A DNA stretch of 64,000 nt, from positions 69,955,501-70,019,500 of the forward strand of contig CM059582.1 in the NCBI GenBank assembly GCA_030407085.1, in the 5' to 3' direction. The notes beneath the pieces are model-generated. The model was not told where the DNA came from. It was given only the letters and a program-made list of their open reading frames with translations, and ran no database searches. Shown here piece by piece: positions 45,691 to 57,460 of this stretch. Position 1 is the first letter of the stretch; each line of letters opens with the position of its first letter. This stretch comes from Trichopria drosophilae (lineage: Eukaryota; Arthropoda; Insecta; Hymenoptera; Diapriidae). Made by a program: the position numbers and the translations under genes.

Positions 45691-46811
45691 TCGTAACTCC
45701 CTGATACTTCGTACTTCGTATTTCACTGCTGAAGTCAGGTACGCTACAAATATGGAGCACACTCTACCGTTGACAATTAAGAGCCGCGCATGCGCGTCTG
45801 TGTTCTCGACTGTATATGTACATAGTTTCATTTACTATCTAAATAGTCGCCACAGCGACGAGGGTAGTAGACACAACCATTTAAACGGGTAGTAAATTTC
45901 ACCAATCAAAATTGGTTACCCTAACTAACCTACTTGTAATACATAGATATCTTTCGTAATAAGGATTACCATTTATTTCTTGTTACTGTGACAATCGTCT
46001 TTTTCTAATTTAACCAATAAGTTTGTTACAGAAGCCTATACTATTCTTACTACTTCAAAAGTAGTAAGAACGACAATCGAGTTTTTTCCGTGTAGGATTA
46101 TCCGGAAGGTTAAAAATAGAAAACGTTACACTGTACAAACAAATATTTTATTTTGTTCAAAATAATTATTTCTTGTGCGAGTATCGCTTCGGAATATTGC
46201 TTTCCGTACACCGCACGTGGTTAATGGACTACCTGTATTGGTGTTAAGAAATTGCTTATAAAAAGTTTAATTATAAATTATCTTCGGATATCGGAAAGGG
46301 TCTAGCAGGATAAAAAGAGCTAATCTGCCCCAGGAAGGATTCAAGTGAATGCAATTTTATCCTTTTCTATCTCGAAAAATAATAATTCTCAGAAATATTC
46401 AACCCCCTATCCCCAAAATTAAACTCACCATAAGTAAAAACGTGTATTTTCAGTTTTATTATTTTTTATTTCGTAGCCATGCTATGCAATCTTCACCAAA
46501 AAAAATTAATGCGTATAAATAATGTTCGATTTTAGCTATGAACATTTTTTCAAATAATTTTACCTTTTAGAAACTTTTCAACAAATTCATGAAAAATTTA
46601 AGAAATGTTTTCTCGCGTTTAAAAAATAACGCCTTCTTGAAAATATTTCAAAAAGATGTATTTTAGGCCGATCTATATCGTCAATTTTTTTTCAGTTTTT
46701 TAAAAGTGTTGACGCCATAGTAACCTAACATATGCCTAATTTTAGGGATAAGGAGTTGACCATTTCTTAGAATTATTATTTTTCGATATAGAGTGATAAA
46801 ATTTCATCCAT
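45691..46811. other. Non-coding spacer
   Basis: No gene. A CGCATGCGCG palindrome lies near 45787. Words such as GTAGTAAATTT near 45890 resemble 38037-38060 on the other side of the palindrome. The end of this stretch may contain an intron of the gene that follows. Confidence 0.35.
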
Positions 46812-49045
46812 TTGAATCCCTGCTGGGGCAGATTGGGCCTTTCTTATCTTGTTATACCCTTTTACGTAATTAATTTTTTGGCACTCATACTCTTTAATTC
46901 ATTATCATTTATTTCCTTTTCCTTCCTTTCCTCGACTCACAGAAAACGTAGGGTCCGACGACAGAACGATGAAAGGTTATTTCATGACGTACAAGTAACC
47001 TTGCGAAACATATTTGGTAATGAGAGTGACCCATCCTACAATATTACACCAATATCTCAAGAAGAATGTTTGCAATACCTAGAATGTGAAGATAATGTGA
47101 GTACAGAAACTGATATTATTGAAACAAAGCTATTCAGCATGTTTGGAGAGGTAAGTGACACCCACAATTATAACCCTGTTCATTTAAACGAACGAGAACT
47201 TGTAGAAATTCTGGAAAATGTAGAGGTGGTGTACAGTAAGGATCAAGCAGATTTGATAGCTATTTTAAATGAAAATGACAGTGATAATAATGGTGTTGAG
47301 GAATCACTCTGCAATATTTTAGAAGATCATAATCATTCAAATTCTCTAAAAACAAAAATGCCTTTTAATAATGTAGGTAACATTGTAACTGATCCGTCGA
47401 TAAAACAAGAAACACTGGTCAATGGAGTAAAAGATGTTGGAAAGGAAATACCAGCAAAAAATGAAAACAAACAAGAAAAGTTAATACAGGTTACAGCAAC
47501 ATGCTCAAATATTGGGACAGACAATGAAATGTCTATCATGGATGACGAGTGTGAAGGAGATGAAAAAAAAAGAAACATAATGGATTTCCAGCAAGTATTT
47601 CACAATTTACATGAACATTTCGACAACCATTCCGAAGATGGACTATGTAAATTTGAAAACTTGCGTTTCGTGAAAAGTCGACAACGAGGATTAAAATCCG
47701 AAATGACATTTACTTGCACGACAGTTTCATTTACTAAAATGTTACTGAGTGAACCAAGTAAAGAAAACGATTATATGGAAATAAATTATGCTGCTGTAGC
47801 TGGTACAATTAATGTAGGAATTGGATTTTACCAATTTGAAGAATTATGTGCCGCAATGAATATTCCGTGCATGGCAGGTACAACCTACAGGCGATATCAG
47901 GAAGCTTTACATGGACATTATGTTAAAGTTGTTGAATTGTCAATGAAAAAAGCTGGAGAAGAGGAAGTTCGCCTAGCTCACAAACGCGGTGATGTAAAAA
48001 ATGGGTTAGCACATATACAGTTACATAACATACCAGTTGTTGCTGATGGTACTTGGTTGAAACGAAGTTACCGCGGAAGTAAGTTCGATTCCAATTCTGG
48101 AGCAGCAATTATTGTGGGATATCATACAAAAAAAGTCTTGTACATTGGCGTACGGAACAAGTATTGCTTTGTATGCTCTAGAGCCGAAAAAAGACAACGA
48201 ATTCCAAAGGAACATACATGTTACAAAAACTGGGATAGCGGCAAGAGTTCATCAGCCATGGAAGCTGATATAATAATGGAGGGGTTTAAATGCAGCATTG
48301 GTCAACATTCTCTAGTATACGAATTCTTGATTGCAGACGGGGATAGTAGTGTTTATAACAGAATTCTACAATGCAGTCCTTATCCTGATGTATTCATTAA
48401 AAAAACTGAATGTATTAATCATCTCCTTAGAAACTTATGTAATCGTTTAAAGGAAGTCGGCAAAGGACGAATTGGTTCAGGAAAGGGGCGTAGAACTATT
48501 CAAAATAATGTTTTACGCATTCGAAATGCTGTGACCAAGGCAGCTGAATTTAGAGCCAGCGAAAATGTTGAGAATCATATTAAAATTGATCGATTACGAG
48601 CAGACGTAATGAACATCCCTAACCACGTTTTCGGTTGCAACACCAAAATTGTGAAGGTTATTATTGTACAGGCCAACTGAAATGAGAAGAAGTAAATAAC
48701 GTACCAGATATGAAAAAGTTTGGTTTGTTCGACGAAGTTGAAGCATGCTTCACTCGCATATCTCAAAACTGTGAAAGCTTATTAAAAGGCTCTGATAACA
48801 ATGTAGTAGAGTGCTGCAATGCTGTAATTGCAAAATTTGTTGGCGGAAAACGTGTAAATTGGGGCCTTAAAGGATCGTATTTAGTAAGATGTATGTCTGC
48901 TGTTCTACAATTCAATTCTCAAAAATGTATGACAGAAGTAACGAAGACAATGAAGAAAACTGAAACGAAAGTAGTGAAAAGGTTGGAAAGTCGAAGAAAG
49001 CTTTCTAATAATGTGAAAAAAGTTTATACAAGTGTTCCGTATTAG
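46812..49045 (+). pseudogene. Mutator-like transposase (RNase H-fold), 5' half of a composite element gene
   Basis: The open frame starts at 46812, but its first 44 residues are hydrophobic and end in a pyrimidine tract plus CTCACAG (46942), so the true coding exon probably begins at 46943 and the first exon lies upstream. The N-terminal 250 residues are acidic and low-conservation. From about residue 270 it matches the Mutator-like transposase domain of insect repeats: YAAVAGTINVGIGFYQFEEL, VVADGTWLKRSYRG with catalytic-type Asp (residue 412), GVRNKYCFVCSRAE, EADIIMEGFK, LIADGDSSVYN (Asp 509) and KTECINHLLRNLCNRLKEV. A frameshift near 48640 and a TGA at 48678 break it; the frame resumes to 49045 with NNVVECCNAVIAKFVGGKRV and LKGSYLVRC. 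It stops 25 bp before a BEL/Pao LTR; the nuclease half follows at 55344. Confidence 0.75.
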
Positions 49046-49070
49046 TAATTCTAATTATTTAAAATAAAAA

Positions 49071-49565
49071 TGTAAAAGAAATTGATTCAGAATTAATCGA
49101 GAATTTGGAAATATATTATGCGATTTATATACATGTTTTCTAAAACGCTTTCGTGGAATTGTTATTGTTATTGCTTTGATTGTAACGGTCATGCCGCGCT
49201 CGGGGTTCCATGTAACGGAGCTTGAACCAGTCAGTTTTTCGATTGTGTTTCAACGGAGCACATTCATACAAACGTTATCGCAACGGCGAGAATCATTCAA
49301 TTTGAGCAACGGCTCATTCCAATATTAATACAGGAATCGGAAGCAACGGCCTTCGATTCTTTCACAATTAGAGCATCGGCTCGGGAGAAACGTCTCCTAC
49401 AAATTCAGGGCCCTACAAGAATTGTACCGACAATAAAACGGATTTTTTATGCCAAGCGCTTTTTCCCGTCATAAAAAAATGTGTTATTTATTTAAATCCC
49501 CAATCACATCATCCTAATCGAAATCGTCGAGGCAACTCCATGTTGGAGAAACCTTCGACAGAACA
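49071..49565 (+). repeat. BEL/Pao 5' LTR
   Basis: 495 bp, same length as the 3' copy. Confidence 0.9.
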
Positions 49566-50009
49566 ATTTGGTGTCAGAAGTGGGATCCACCACAGGCCGA
49601 AAGTCGTCTCCAGCAACTCCACACCCATCCCCGCCATTTGCTGCCGATGATCAACGAATTCAAATGAGATAAGTACTCGCTGTTATTTAGTATTACACGT
49701 TTCATTAAATTACTTTTCTAAATATTTTGTGTTATTAAACAAAAAAAATTTTTTGTAATCGTATTTATTCCCTGAAAATCAAAGGAAATAACAATAGATT
49801 AATATTTCTTAAATATTATTTCTGTTTATGGGAGTTACCTTTGTTGTTTTGCAAACGGCTTACGAACCTATATTTTTCCGAGTAAACAATACATTTGTTT
49901 GGTTTTCGAAACCGCATTATCGATGGTGACTTTGTTTATCATATAGATGTATTTTCATTTTCATTGTATTTAACTCGAACTTTCTCCCGCCTAACTAATC
50001 AATTTCAGA
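49566..50009 (+). other. BEL/Pao leader with primer-binding site
   Basis: TGGTGTCAGAAGTGGGA begins at 49569 and could pair with a tRNA 3' end (TGG against CCA). The tRNA was not identified. Confidence 0.55.
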
Positions 50010-51287
50010 ATGGATCGTATAAAGTTTATAAATCAGAAACGTAAAACTTTAAAAGCCCAAATTACTAATTTGGAGAAGTTTATTATTGACGACCAATTAG
50101 GACCATCAAACATAAGTTCACGTTTCAATCGTGTAAGAGACTTATTTACCGCGTACGAAGAATTGCACGACGAACTAGCCTTATTAGTCGACGATGATAC
50201 TGAAATTAGCGATGAATTAACTGCAATTCAGGATCGATATTACGCGATCGCGGAAAAAATCGAGTCCCTTCAATCGCGACCAAATCTGAGTGGGAGTGGC
50301 AGCAGTACGGCAGCTTTGCCGATCGATTGTAACGCTCGTCGGATTCAATTACCAATCCCTAAACTACAACAGTTCAATGGTGATGTTGAAAAATGGCTTT
50401 CTTTCAAAAATACCTTCATTACGATGATCGACTCGAATGAGGATATTACCGATTTACAAAAATTTATTTATCTAAAAGATTCGTTACAAGGCGATGCGTT
50501 AAAGAAAATTTCGGTCTATAATGTTAGTGAAGAAAACTATAAAACGGCATGGAAACTACTTTCGGATTCCTACGATAAGAAACGCATTTTAATTATAAAA
50601 CATTTAGACGCAATCATTGAATTACCGGTCCAAACAAAGGCTACCTATAAAGGATTAACGATGCTGGTCGATGATATGCGGCAGCACGTAAATATGCTTG
50701 CATCTTTAGATATACATCCTGACTTGCATTTGTTGACCAGAATATTAGAACGAGCATTGCCTAATAGTACTCGAGCGAAATGGGAAGAAACTCTTAGCTT
50801 AGATGAACCCCCTACCCTTGAACAATTATATAAGTTCATCTCAGAGACTGCTTTTCGACTTTTTACTATCGAGCAAGACTCATCACGTTTTAAATCAGAC
50901 AATAACAAAAGGCCGTACCCCGGTAGGGATCATGGCGCATTGAACATACGGAAGGGGAACGACGACGTACGCATATTGATGACCAGTACCTCCTTTAATT
51001 GTTTAATATGTAAAAATGTAAAACACTTTTTATACAGATGTCCTGAATTCCACAAAATGACGGTAAAACAACGATGGAATTTCGTAAATAAGTCAAATAT
51101 GTGTAAGAACTGTCTTCGCCATCATCGTGATAAATGCCCTGCGACGCATTGCAAATTGTGTTCAAAATATCACAACACTCTCTTACACAATGGACATGGT
51201 AAAAATGATGCATTTACAAAAACATTGTCTTTGGAAAACAGGAATGAGTCGCATTCAGAATCGGTTTCAAATAAAGATGCACCATGA
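50010..51287 (+). pseudogene. BEL/Pao gag region
   Basis: 425 codons. The N-terminus is helical (residues 1-100). A DUF1759-type segment follows at about 110-290 (LPIPKLQQFNGDVEKWLSFK, IYLKDSLQGDALKKI, then AWKLLSDSYDKKRILI). Cys/His knuckles typical of BEL/Pao Gag lie at about 330-400 (CLICKNVKHFLYRCPEFHKM, then CKNCLRHHRDKC, then HCKLCSKYHNTLLH). It ends at an in-frame TGA (51285) after which the protease frame continues without shift, so the stop is a lesion in a fused gag-pol. Confidence 0.85.
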
Positions 51288-51999
51288 CTAGATATAGTCG
51301 CTTATAATTTTTCGTCGCGAACACTAAATTCACAATTAATGTTGAGCGCTCAAGTTCGTGTTAAAACACAAACCGGAGCTCTTGTGCAATGTCGTGCGTT
51401 ATTAGATACGTGTGCGACAGCCCACTTTATTACAGAGGAATTAGTAAAGAAATTAAAATTACCGGTCCTGTTCCCTTCCTATTGGCGCGATCGATGGTAT
51501 GAATACGCTATCTAAAGGTGCGATTCATTGCACTTTCTATTCTATCCATAATAACTTCAATAAGACGCTCACCTTCTTAGTAGTTCCTAAAATAGTCGAA
51601 TATATACCGAATGAAATTTTTCCTCGCGAAACAATAATTATACCAAATAACATAAGATTGGCCGATCCTCAGTTTCATTTACCTCGAAAGGTCGACATGA
51701 TTATTGGTTCGGGAACAACCTTGTCATTACTATCGATTGGACAAATTGATTTGTCTCGCGAAGGTTGTGACCTCTTCCTACAGAAAACTCAATTAGGCTG
51801 GGCTGTCGCGGGCGGATTAGATATCGTTGAAACTGGTATTGGGACGTCGTGTAAATTAACTGAACTGACGAAACAAATCGAACGGTTTTGGCTACTTGAC
51901 GATGCAAATGGTGTTCAGTTTAAATCTTCCAAAAATTGTGAATTTTCGGTTAATAGCATTGCGACGATTTCTGAATTTGCAAAAAAGACTCGATGCTAA
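51288..51999 (+). pseudogene. BEL/Pao protease region
   Basis: 51288-51480 continues the gag frame with VQCRALLDTCATAHFITEEL; the active-site triplet is Asp-Thr-Cys rather than the Asp-Ser/Thr-Gly usual for aspartic proteases. A frameshift follows near 51490. 51499-51999 continues with IPNNIRLADPQFHLPRKVDM and IIGSGTTLSLLSIGQI and TQLGWAVAGGLD, the typical segment between protease and reverse transcriptase. It ends in a frameshift near 51960. Confidence 0.8.
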
Positions 52000-52931
52000 T
52001 TCAATTCTTAAAAAGGAGTATGAACGCGTCATAAATGAATACATCAATTCAGGTCATATGTCACTAGTAACAGACGAATTCCAAAATGGATACTACTTAC
52101 CCCACCACGCAGTCGTAAAATCTTCAAGTGCAACAACGAAAACTCGAGTGGTTTTCGATGCGTCAGCGAAAACTAACAAGGGAATCTCATTGGATGATTT
52201 GTTGATGGTTGGCCCGACGATTCAGTTAAAATTATTCGAACACCTTCTACGTTTCCGCACTTATAAATATGTGATTACAGCTGACATAGCTAAAATGTAC
52301 CGACAGGTCTGGATACATCCTGATGATCGCCGCTTCCAACGACTCATTTGGGTACATAATAATAAAATACGGGTATTTCAGTTAAATACAATAACGTTCG
52401 GGGTCTCATCTGCCCCATTCCTCGCCATAAGAACCGTACACAAACTCGCAAATGATGAAAGCGGATTGTCCAGTTGGAGCCGAGAGTTTGATGCGCGACT
52501 TGTATGTTGACGACTTACTGTCAGGAGCTGATACCTTCGAAAGGATCATACAAATTCGAGACGAAGTCATAGAAATATTGAAACGTGGAGGTTTTATTAT
52601 AAAGCAATGGGCATCGAATCATCCACAAGCCTTACGTAATTTAAACAAAAGAACTTCTGATGTTGAATTTCTTACAGATGAAAATCCGGTGCACAAAACG
52701 TTAGGCATTGCCTGGAATGCAAAACACGACGAATTGCTGTATACGGTAAAACCTATTCAATCTCCGAATAAAATCACCAAACGGTATATTTTATCTGAAA
52801 TCTCCAAAATTTTTGACCCTCTCGGTTTACTCGGTCCGGTCATTATGATTTCTAAAGTCTTCTTTCAGAAATGTTGGAAGACAAAAATCACATGGGATGA
52901 ATCGATACCTAGTGGATTGTGTTCGGCATGA
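51896..52931 (+). pseudogene. BEL/Pao reverse transcriptase region
   Basis: 51990-52480 reads YYLPHHAVVKSSSATTKTRV then VFDASAKTNKGISLDDLLMV, ITADIAKMYRQVWIHPDDRR with the motif A Asp, and FQLNTITFGVSSAPFLAIRT. A frameshift near 52480 leads to MRDLYVDDLLSGADTF, with catalytic YVDD, then KTLGIAWNAKHDELLYTVKP and KIFDPLGLLGPVIM in the 52452-52931 frame. A TGA at 52929 ends it; the next residues continue in another frame. Confidence 0.85.
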
Positions 52932-54847
52932 CGATCTTACGCGGAGCAACTTGCATTGATCGATAATTTAAAAATTGGTCGGTACACAGTAATTGATGAT
53001 CCGATTGATATTCAGATACACGCCTTTTGTGATGCGAGCAAAATCGGGTACGGAGCGTGCCTATATGTACGTTCTCGCAATAAACAAGGTGAAATATGTG
53101 TTCGACTTCTCTGTTCGAAGGGTCGCGTTGCTCCGCTTAAAGAACAGACTATTCCTCGTCTCGAATTATGTGGCGCGCTCACTCTCGCGCGTTTATATCA
53201 CGAAAGTCGTACCACGTGGACTTTTAATCCGGATAAGGTAGTTTTTTGGTCTGACTCGACCATCGTCATACAATGGTTGGACAAAAATCCAAACGTACTG
53301 AAGGTGTTCGAAGCCAATCGTGTAGCCGAAATTCAGGAAAAGAGCGAAAATACAGAATGGCGACACGTCCGCTCGGAACACAATCCGGCCGATGCGTTGT
53401 CTAGAGGACAATTTCCCCATGAATTTTTAAATAACAAATCATGGTTTTACGGACCATCATGGCTTTCTGAGCCTGAGTCCTCGTGGCCTTGTTCTTCCGA
53501 AACTATTAAAGAAACTCTTCTTGGGTTAAAGGAAGCGATTTGTCTGAATACTAAAACACATTCTGAAGAGTTCTGGTCAAGGTTTTCGTCATATTCGCGA
53601 TTGATTCGAGTAATTGCGTATTGCTTGCGCTTTTTACTCTCGAATAAAAAAAGAGGAAATCTTTCAATAGCAGAAATTGATGAAGCCGAAAGACGCGTCA
53701 TAAAGCTCATTCAACAGTCGCGATTTCGAGAAGAGATTGCACGTCTTTCGACTCAAGGAAGGATAAAGTGCGTGAAACTCGGATCTTTAAATCCGTTTAT
53801 TGATAAACACGGATTAGTTCGCGTCGGTGGCCGACTAAATAAAGCCAATATTTCTTTGGAACAAAAATACCCTGCGTTACTTCCTTCTCGTCACCACGTA
53901 ACGGATCTCTTGATCAAGTACACACACGAGAGGTTTTATCACACTGGGATTCAATCCACACTTTTCAATATTCGTCAACGATTCTGGATAATAGATGGTA
54001 GAAACCAAGTCCGCACAATAGTTCATCGGTGCATTACCTGTTTACGTTTTCGACCCACACACGTTCTATATCAAATGGCCGACTTGCCAAAATCAAGAGT
54101 AAATAACCATGCACCAGCATTCTACCATACAGGAGTCGATTATTTCGGTCCTATACTCATAAAAGAGAAAAAATACCGAAACCGCTCTGGCATTAAAGTG
54201 TATGGTTGTTTATTCATTTGTATGTCGACTAAGGCCATTCACATAGAAATTGCGACCGATTTAACCACAGATGCGTTTCTGGCAGCTTTAAGACGATTCG
54301 TGGGACGTCGATGCGTTCTCGCTCATATTTACTCCGATAATGGAACAAATTTTGCCGGAGCTAATAACCATTTTCGGGAGCTATATGTGTTGTTGGAATC
54401 TGAAGAATTTCGTACGCGACTCTACGAATTCACTTCACTCAAAAAAATTGCTTGGCATTTCAACCCACCCATCATTTCGGAGGGAAATGGGAAGCAGCGG
54501 TTAAATCGTGTAAACACCACCTTAAACGTGTAATGCGGGATTGCCTCTTTACTTATGAAGAGTTAAATACTTTGGTAATCGAGGTCGAAGCCATATTAAA
54601 TTCGCGACCATTATGTTCTATTTCGACGGATCCGAATGGTCCGATTGCATTAACGCCCGCGCATTTTCTCGTAGGCCAACCTCTAACGATGCTACCTGAA
54701 AATAATGTTTTGTCTATTCCAGATAATCGATTGTCATCATGGCGGCTGATAACAAAAATCCGTCAGGAATTTTGGAATAGATGGCAGCTCGAATATCTAA
54801 ACGAGCTTCAAAAACGTCATAAATGGACGAACCCCGAAACTAACTAA
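52932..54847 (+). pseudogene. BEL/Pao RNase H and integrase region, 3' truncated
   Basis: The 52956-54533 frame has RNase H motifs (HAFCDASKIGYGACLYVRS, IPRLELCGALTLARL, VFWSDSTIVIQWL, HVRSEHNPADALSRG), the integrase zinc finger (HERFYHTGIQSTLFNIRQRF, HRCITCLRFRP) and core (TGVDYFGPILIKEKKYRNRS, STKAIHIEIATDLT, IYSDNGTNFAGANNHF). A frameshift near 54465 moves to the 54452-54847 frame ([32 protein letters not shown]). The gene ends at EWTN-type residues (HKWTNPETN) 1 bp before the right LTR, about 60 residues short of the family norm. Confidence 0.85.
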
Positions 54848-54848
54848 A

Positions 54849-55343
54849 TGTAAAAGAAATTGATTCAGAATTAATCGAGAATTTGGAAATATATTATGTG
54901 ATTTATATACATGTTTTCTAAAACGCTTTCGTGGAATTGTTATTGTTATTGCTTTGATTGTAACGGTCATGCCGCGCTCGGGGTTCCATGTAACGGAGCT
55001 TGAACCAGTCAGTTTTTCGATTGTGTTTCAACGGAGCACATTCATACAAACGTTATCGCAACGGCGAGAATCATTCAATTTGAGCAACGGCTCATTCCAA
55101 TATTAATACAGGAATCGGAAGCAACGGCCTTCGATTCTTTCACAATTAGAGCATCGGCTCGGGAGAAACGTCTCCTACAAATTCAGGGCCCTACAAGAAT
55201 TGTACCGACAATAAAACGGTTTTTTTATGCCAAGCGCTTTTTCCCGTCATAAAAAAATGTGTTATTTATTTAAATCCCCAATCACATCATCCTAATCGAA
55301 ATCGTCGAGGCAACTCCATGTTGGAGAAACCTTCGACAGAACA
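54849..55343 (+). repeat. BEL/Pao 3' LTR
   Basis: 495 bp, two visible differences from the 5' LTR. Confidence 0.9.
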
Positions 55344-56858
55344 ACAAGTATAAACAAAATATTGCAGAACAAAAAAATAAGTGTTAAAGAAAACAAAAAA
55401 AAAACGCGAAAAGAATGAAGACTACGGATCTTCTTGTAAAAAGCCCGATTTAAGGAATGAAGAGTACCAAGCTCAAAAATTAATTTTTGAGGATAAATTG
55501 AAGCGTTGGCAGAATGACAGGAAAGAAATAGAGGCTCAAACGCAAGAGCAATCAAAATCCGAGTTATGGAACTTAATGCACCGAAAACTATTGACGTCAT
55601 CAAATTTTGGTCGCGTTTGTAAGTTAAGGGAGACAACTTCATGCGCCCAATTAGTAAAAGACGTACTATAGTCTTCATTCGAAAGTTCTAAGGCTATTGA
55701 ATACGGTAAAATGAATGAAGAAAAGGTATTGAAAGAATTTGCAAAAACCACAAATGAAGAAGTAAGAAAATGTGGAATATTTATAGACAAACAAATTCCA
55801 TTTTTAGCAGCTACGCCAGACGGTTTAATCGGTAATAACGGAACCATAGAAATTAAGTGCCCGTACACCGCAAGAGGAATGACTGTTGACCAAGCGATTA
55901 AGCAGAAAGTGGGTCAAATGCATTGCGTTTTCCAGAATTTAACCAGCTTAAATAAAAATCATTCATATTATTACCAGATTCAAGGACAATTACATATAGC
56001 TGAGAAGGAATTTTGCATGTTCATTGTATGGACTCCGCTGGAAATGAAAGTGACTAAAGTCAAGAAAGATGAAATGTTTTGGTCCGACAAAATGGAACCA
56101 TTTTTAATAAAATTTTTTGAACATTGTCTTCTTCCCGAAATAGTTGACGGAAGATATAACAGAAGCATGGATATTAGAGAACCGAACTACATCATTGAAG
56201 CTCAGGAAGCAAAAGCACAGAAGGGACAAAAAAGAAACGAAAAAGAGAAAGCATTAATGTTAAACATATATGCAAGTGATATCAGTGACGAATCCAAGGC
56301 AGGGCAGATTGACACATGTCAGCCTAATGGAGCGTTCCGCAGCGCTCCCCCTTTGGATCCGCCGCTGTGTGATACCCAAAGGAATATAGATTATTATATG
56401 CAAAATATTGGGCATGATTATACAGTTGCACAATATTCGTGTAACATGATTAGTGACATTATCGATAATACGTGCCACACATTGTGGTATGCTGAATACT
56501 TTACATTATGTGGATCAAATTGGATTAGTGGTTCAGCTATGGACAGTTTTATGATTGCTAATGCTAACACCTACTGGAAAGGTATACAATTTATATTAAC
56601 AGAGCAAACAACGTACATGATTGGAGATAATTGCGATGCAGAGAAATCGGGAAATTGGTGCATGTATAATATTGTACACGAGTTTAACGGTATCGTGTTT
56701 TTGCCTTATTGCTACAGCAATCACTGGTGTTTATTAGTTGTGGATGTAGACAATGAGACAATCATGCTTCTGGATCCTATGTCGCAAAATGCAAGTGGAG
56801 AACGAGCAATAAATGCTTTCAAAAAGTATTTGGAAGAATGTCTCGATCATAAGATTAA
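55344..56858 (+). pseudogene. YqaJ-type exonuclease plus Ulp1-type protease (first part), composite element gene continued
   Basis: Open from about 55381. After a Lys-rich start, HRKLLTSSNFGRVCKL leads into a YqaJ/lambda-exonuclease domain: FLAATPDGLIGNNGTIEIKC gives the PD-(D/E)xK residues (Asp 37, Glu 47, Lys 49 counted from the ATG at 55711), and YYYQIQGQLHIAEKEFCMFI is the following conserved strand. A single TAG at 55669 breaks the frame, which otherwise continues in phase. After a linker (residues about 160-255) comes an Ulp1/C48 protease: LCGSNWISGSAMDSFM, then FLPYCYSNHWCLLVVDVDNE with His 338 and, 17 residues on, Asp 355 (LLDPM). The gene is cut at 56858 by an LTR element and resumes at 60432 in the same frame. 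Confidence 0.8.
56854..56858 (+). repeat. 5-bp target duplication of the LARD-like element, left
   Basis: ATTAA, repeated exactly at 60427-60431. Confidence 0.85.
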
Positions 56859-57460
56859 TGTTCCGGATCGCCACGCGACGAAGCTCCTAATAACCGTTTA
56901 GGTCGAGTGGGATAATATTATAATAAAATTCCTGCAGAATTAGGAGGAAAATATGAATTAACTTCTTTGCAATTAGTTTGTTTTGGGGCGTGGTTGTTGT
57001 TTTCCGAAGTCCTGCCTCTAGAAACAAATAATCCGAACCCGAATAAACGGGCCTGTGGAAGGCACCTTCAGTTAGTTGATCGTGGGGTTCCGAGACGTTC
57101 GGACCAGTTTATCATTATAGTTCGGGTATATCAGAGACAGAACCTTGAGGTGCGTTGGTTGTGACTTCCCGGGTCGCTTCGCGGTCTCATCGGTGGGTGA
57201 GTAATATTCGACATATTTATTATATTGTGTATTATGTTATTTATTTATATATTATATGGAAGTGACATTTATTGGCGAGATATGTCTGGGGCAGGGTCCG
57301 CTCATAAGCCCCACTGAAGAGTTCGTGAGCGGACCCGGGACGAAACATCAGCCAACTTTTTTATTTATATTCTTGTAATATTTGCATGTGACCTAGCATT
57401 TATCGAAATATATATTCGACCCCTATAACCGCGCGACAACCCCCTTCCCTGTAAGTAACA
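56859..57460 (+). repeat. LARD-like element 5' LTR
   Basis: 602 bp. It supplies the last 17 spurious residues of the interrupted protease frame (stop at 56899). Confidence 0.9.

Larger units (their letters stand above)
49071..55343 (+). mobile_element. BEL/Pao LTR retrotransposon nested in the composite element
   Basis: Two 495-bp LTRs (49071-49565 and 54849-55343) in direct orientation, TGTAAAAG...AGAACA, that differ at only two positions I can see (near 49115 and 49442, against 54893 and 55220). A primer-binding-like TGGTGTCAGAAGTGGGA lies 2 bp inside the left LTR. Gag-pol is present but broken by several frame changes and stops, and its 3' end is missing: the integrase C-terminus runs straight into the right LTR without a polypurine tract. 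No target duplication is evident (AAAAA on the left, ACAAG on the right). Confidence 0.9.
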
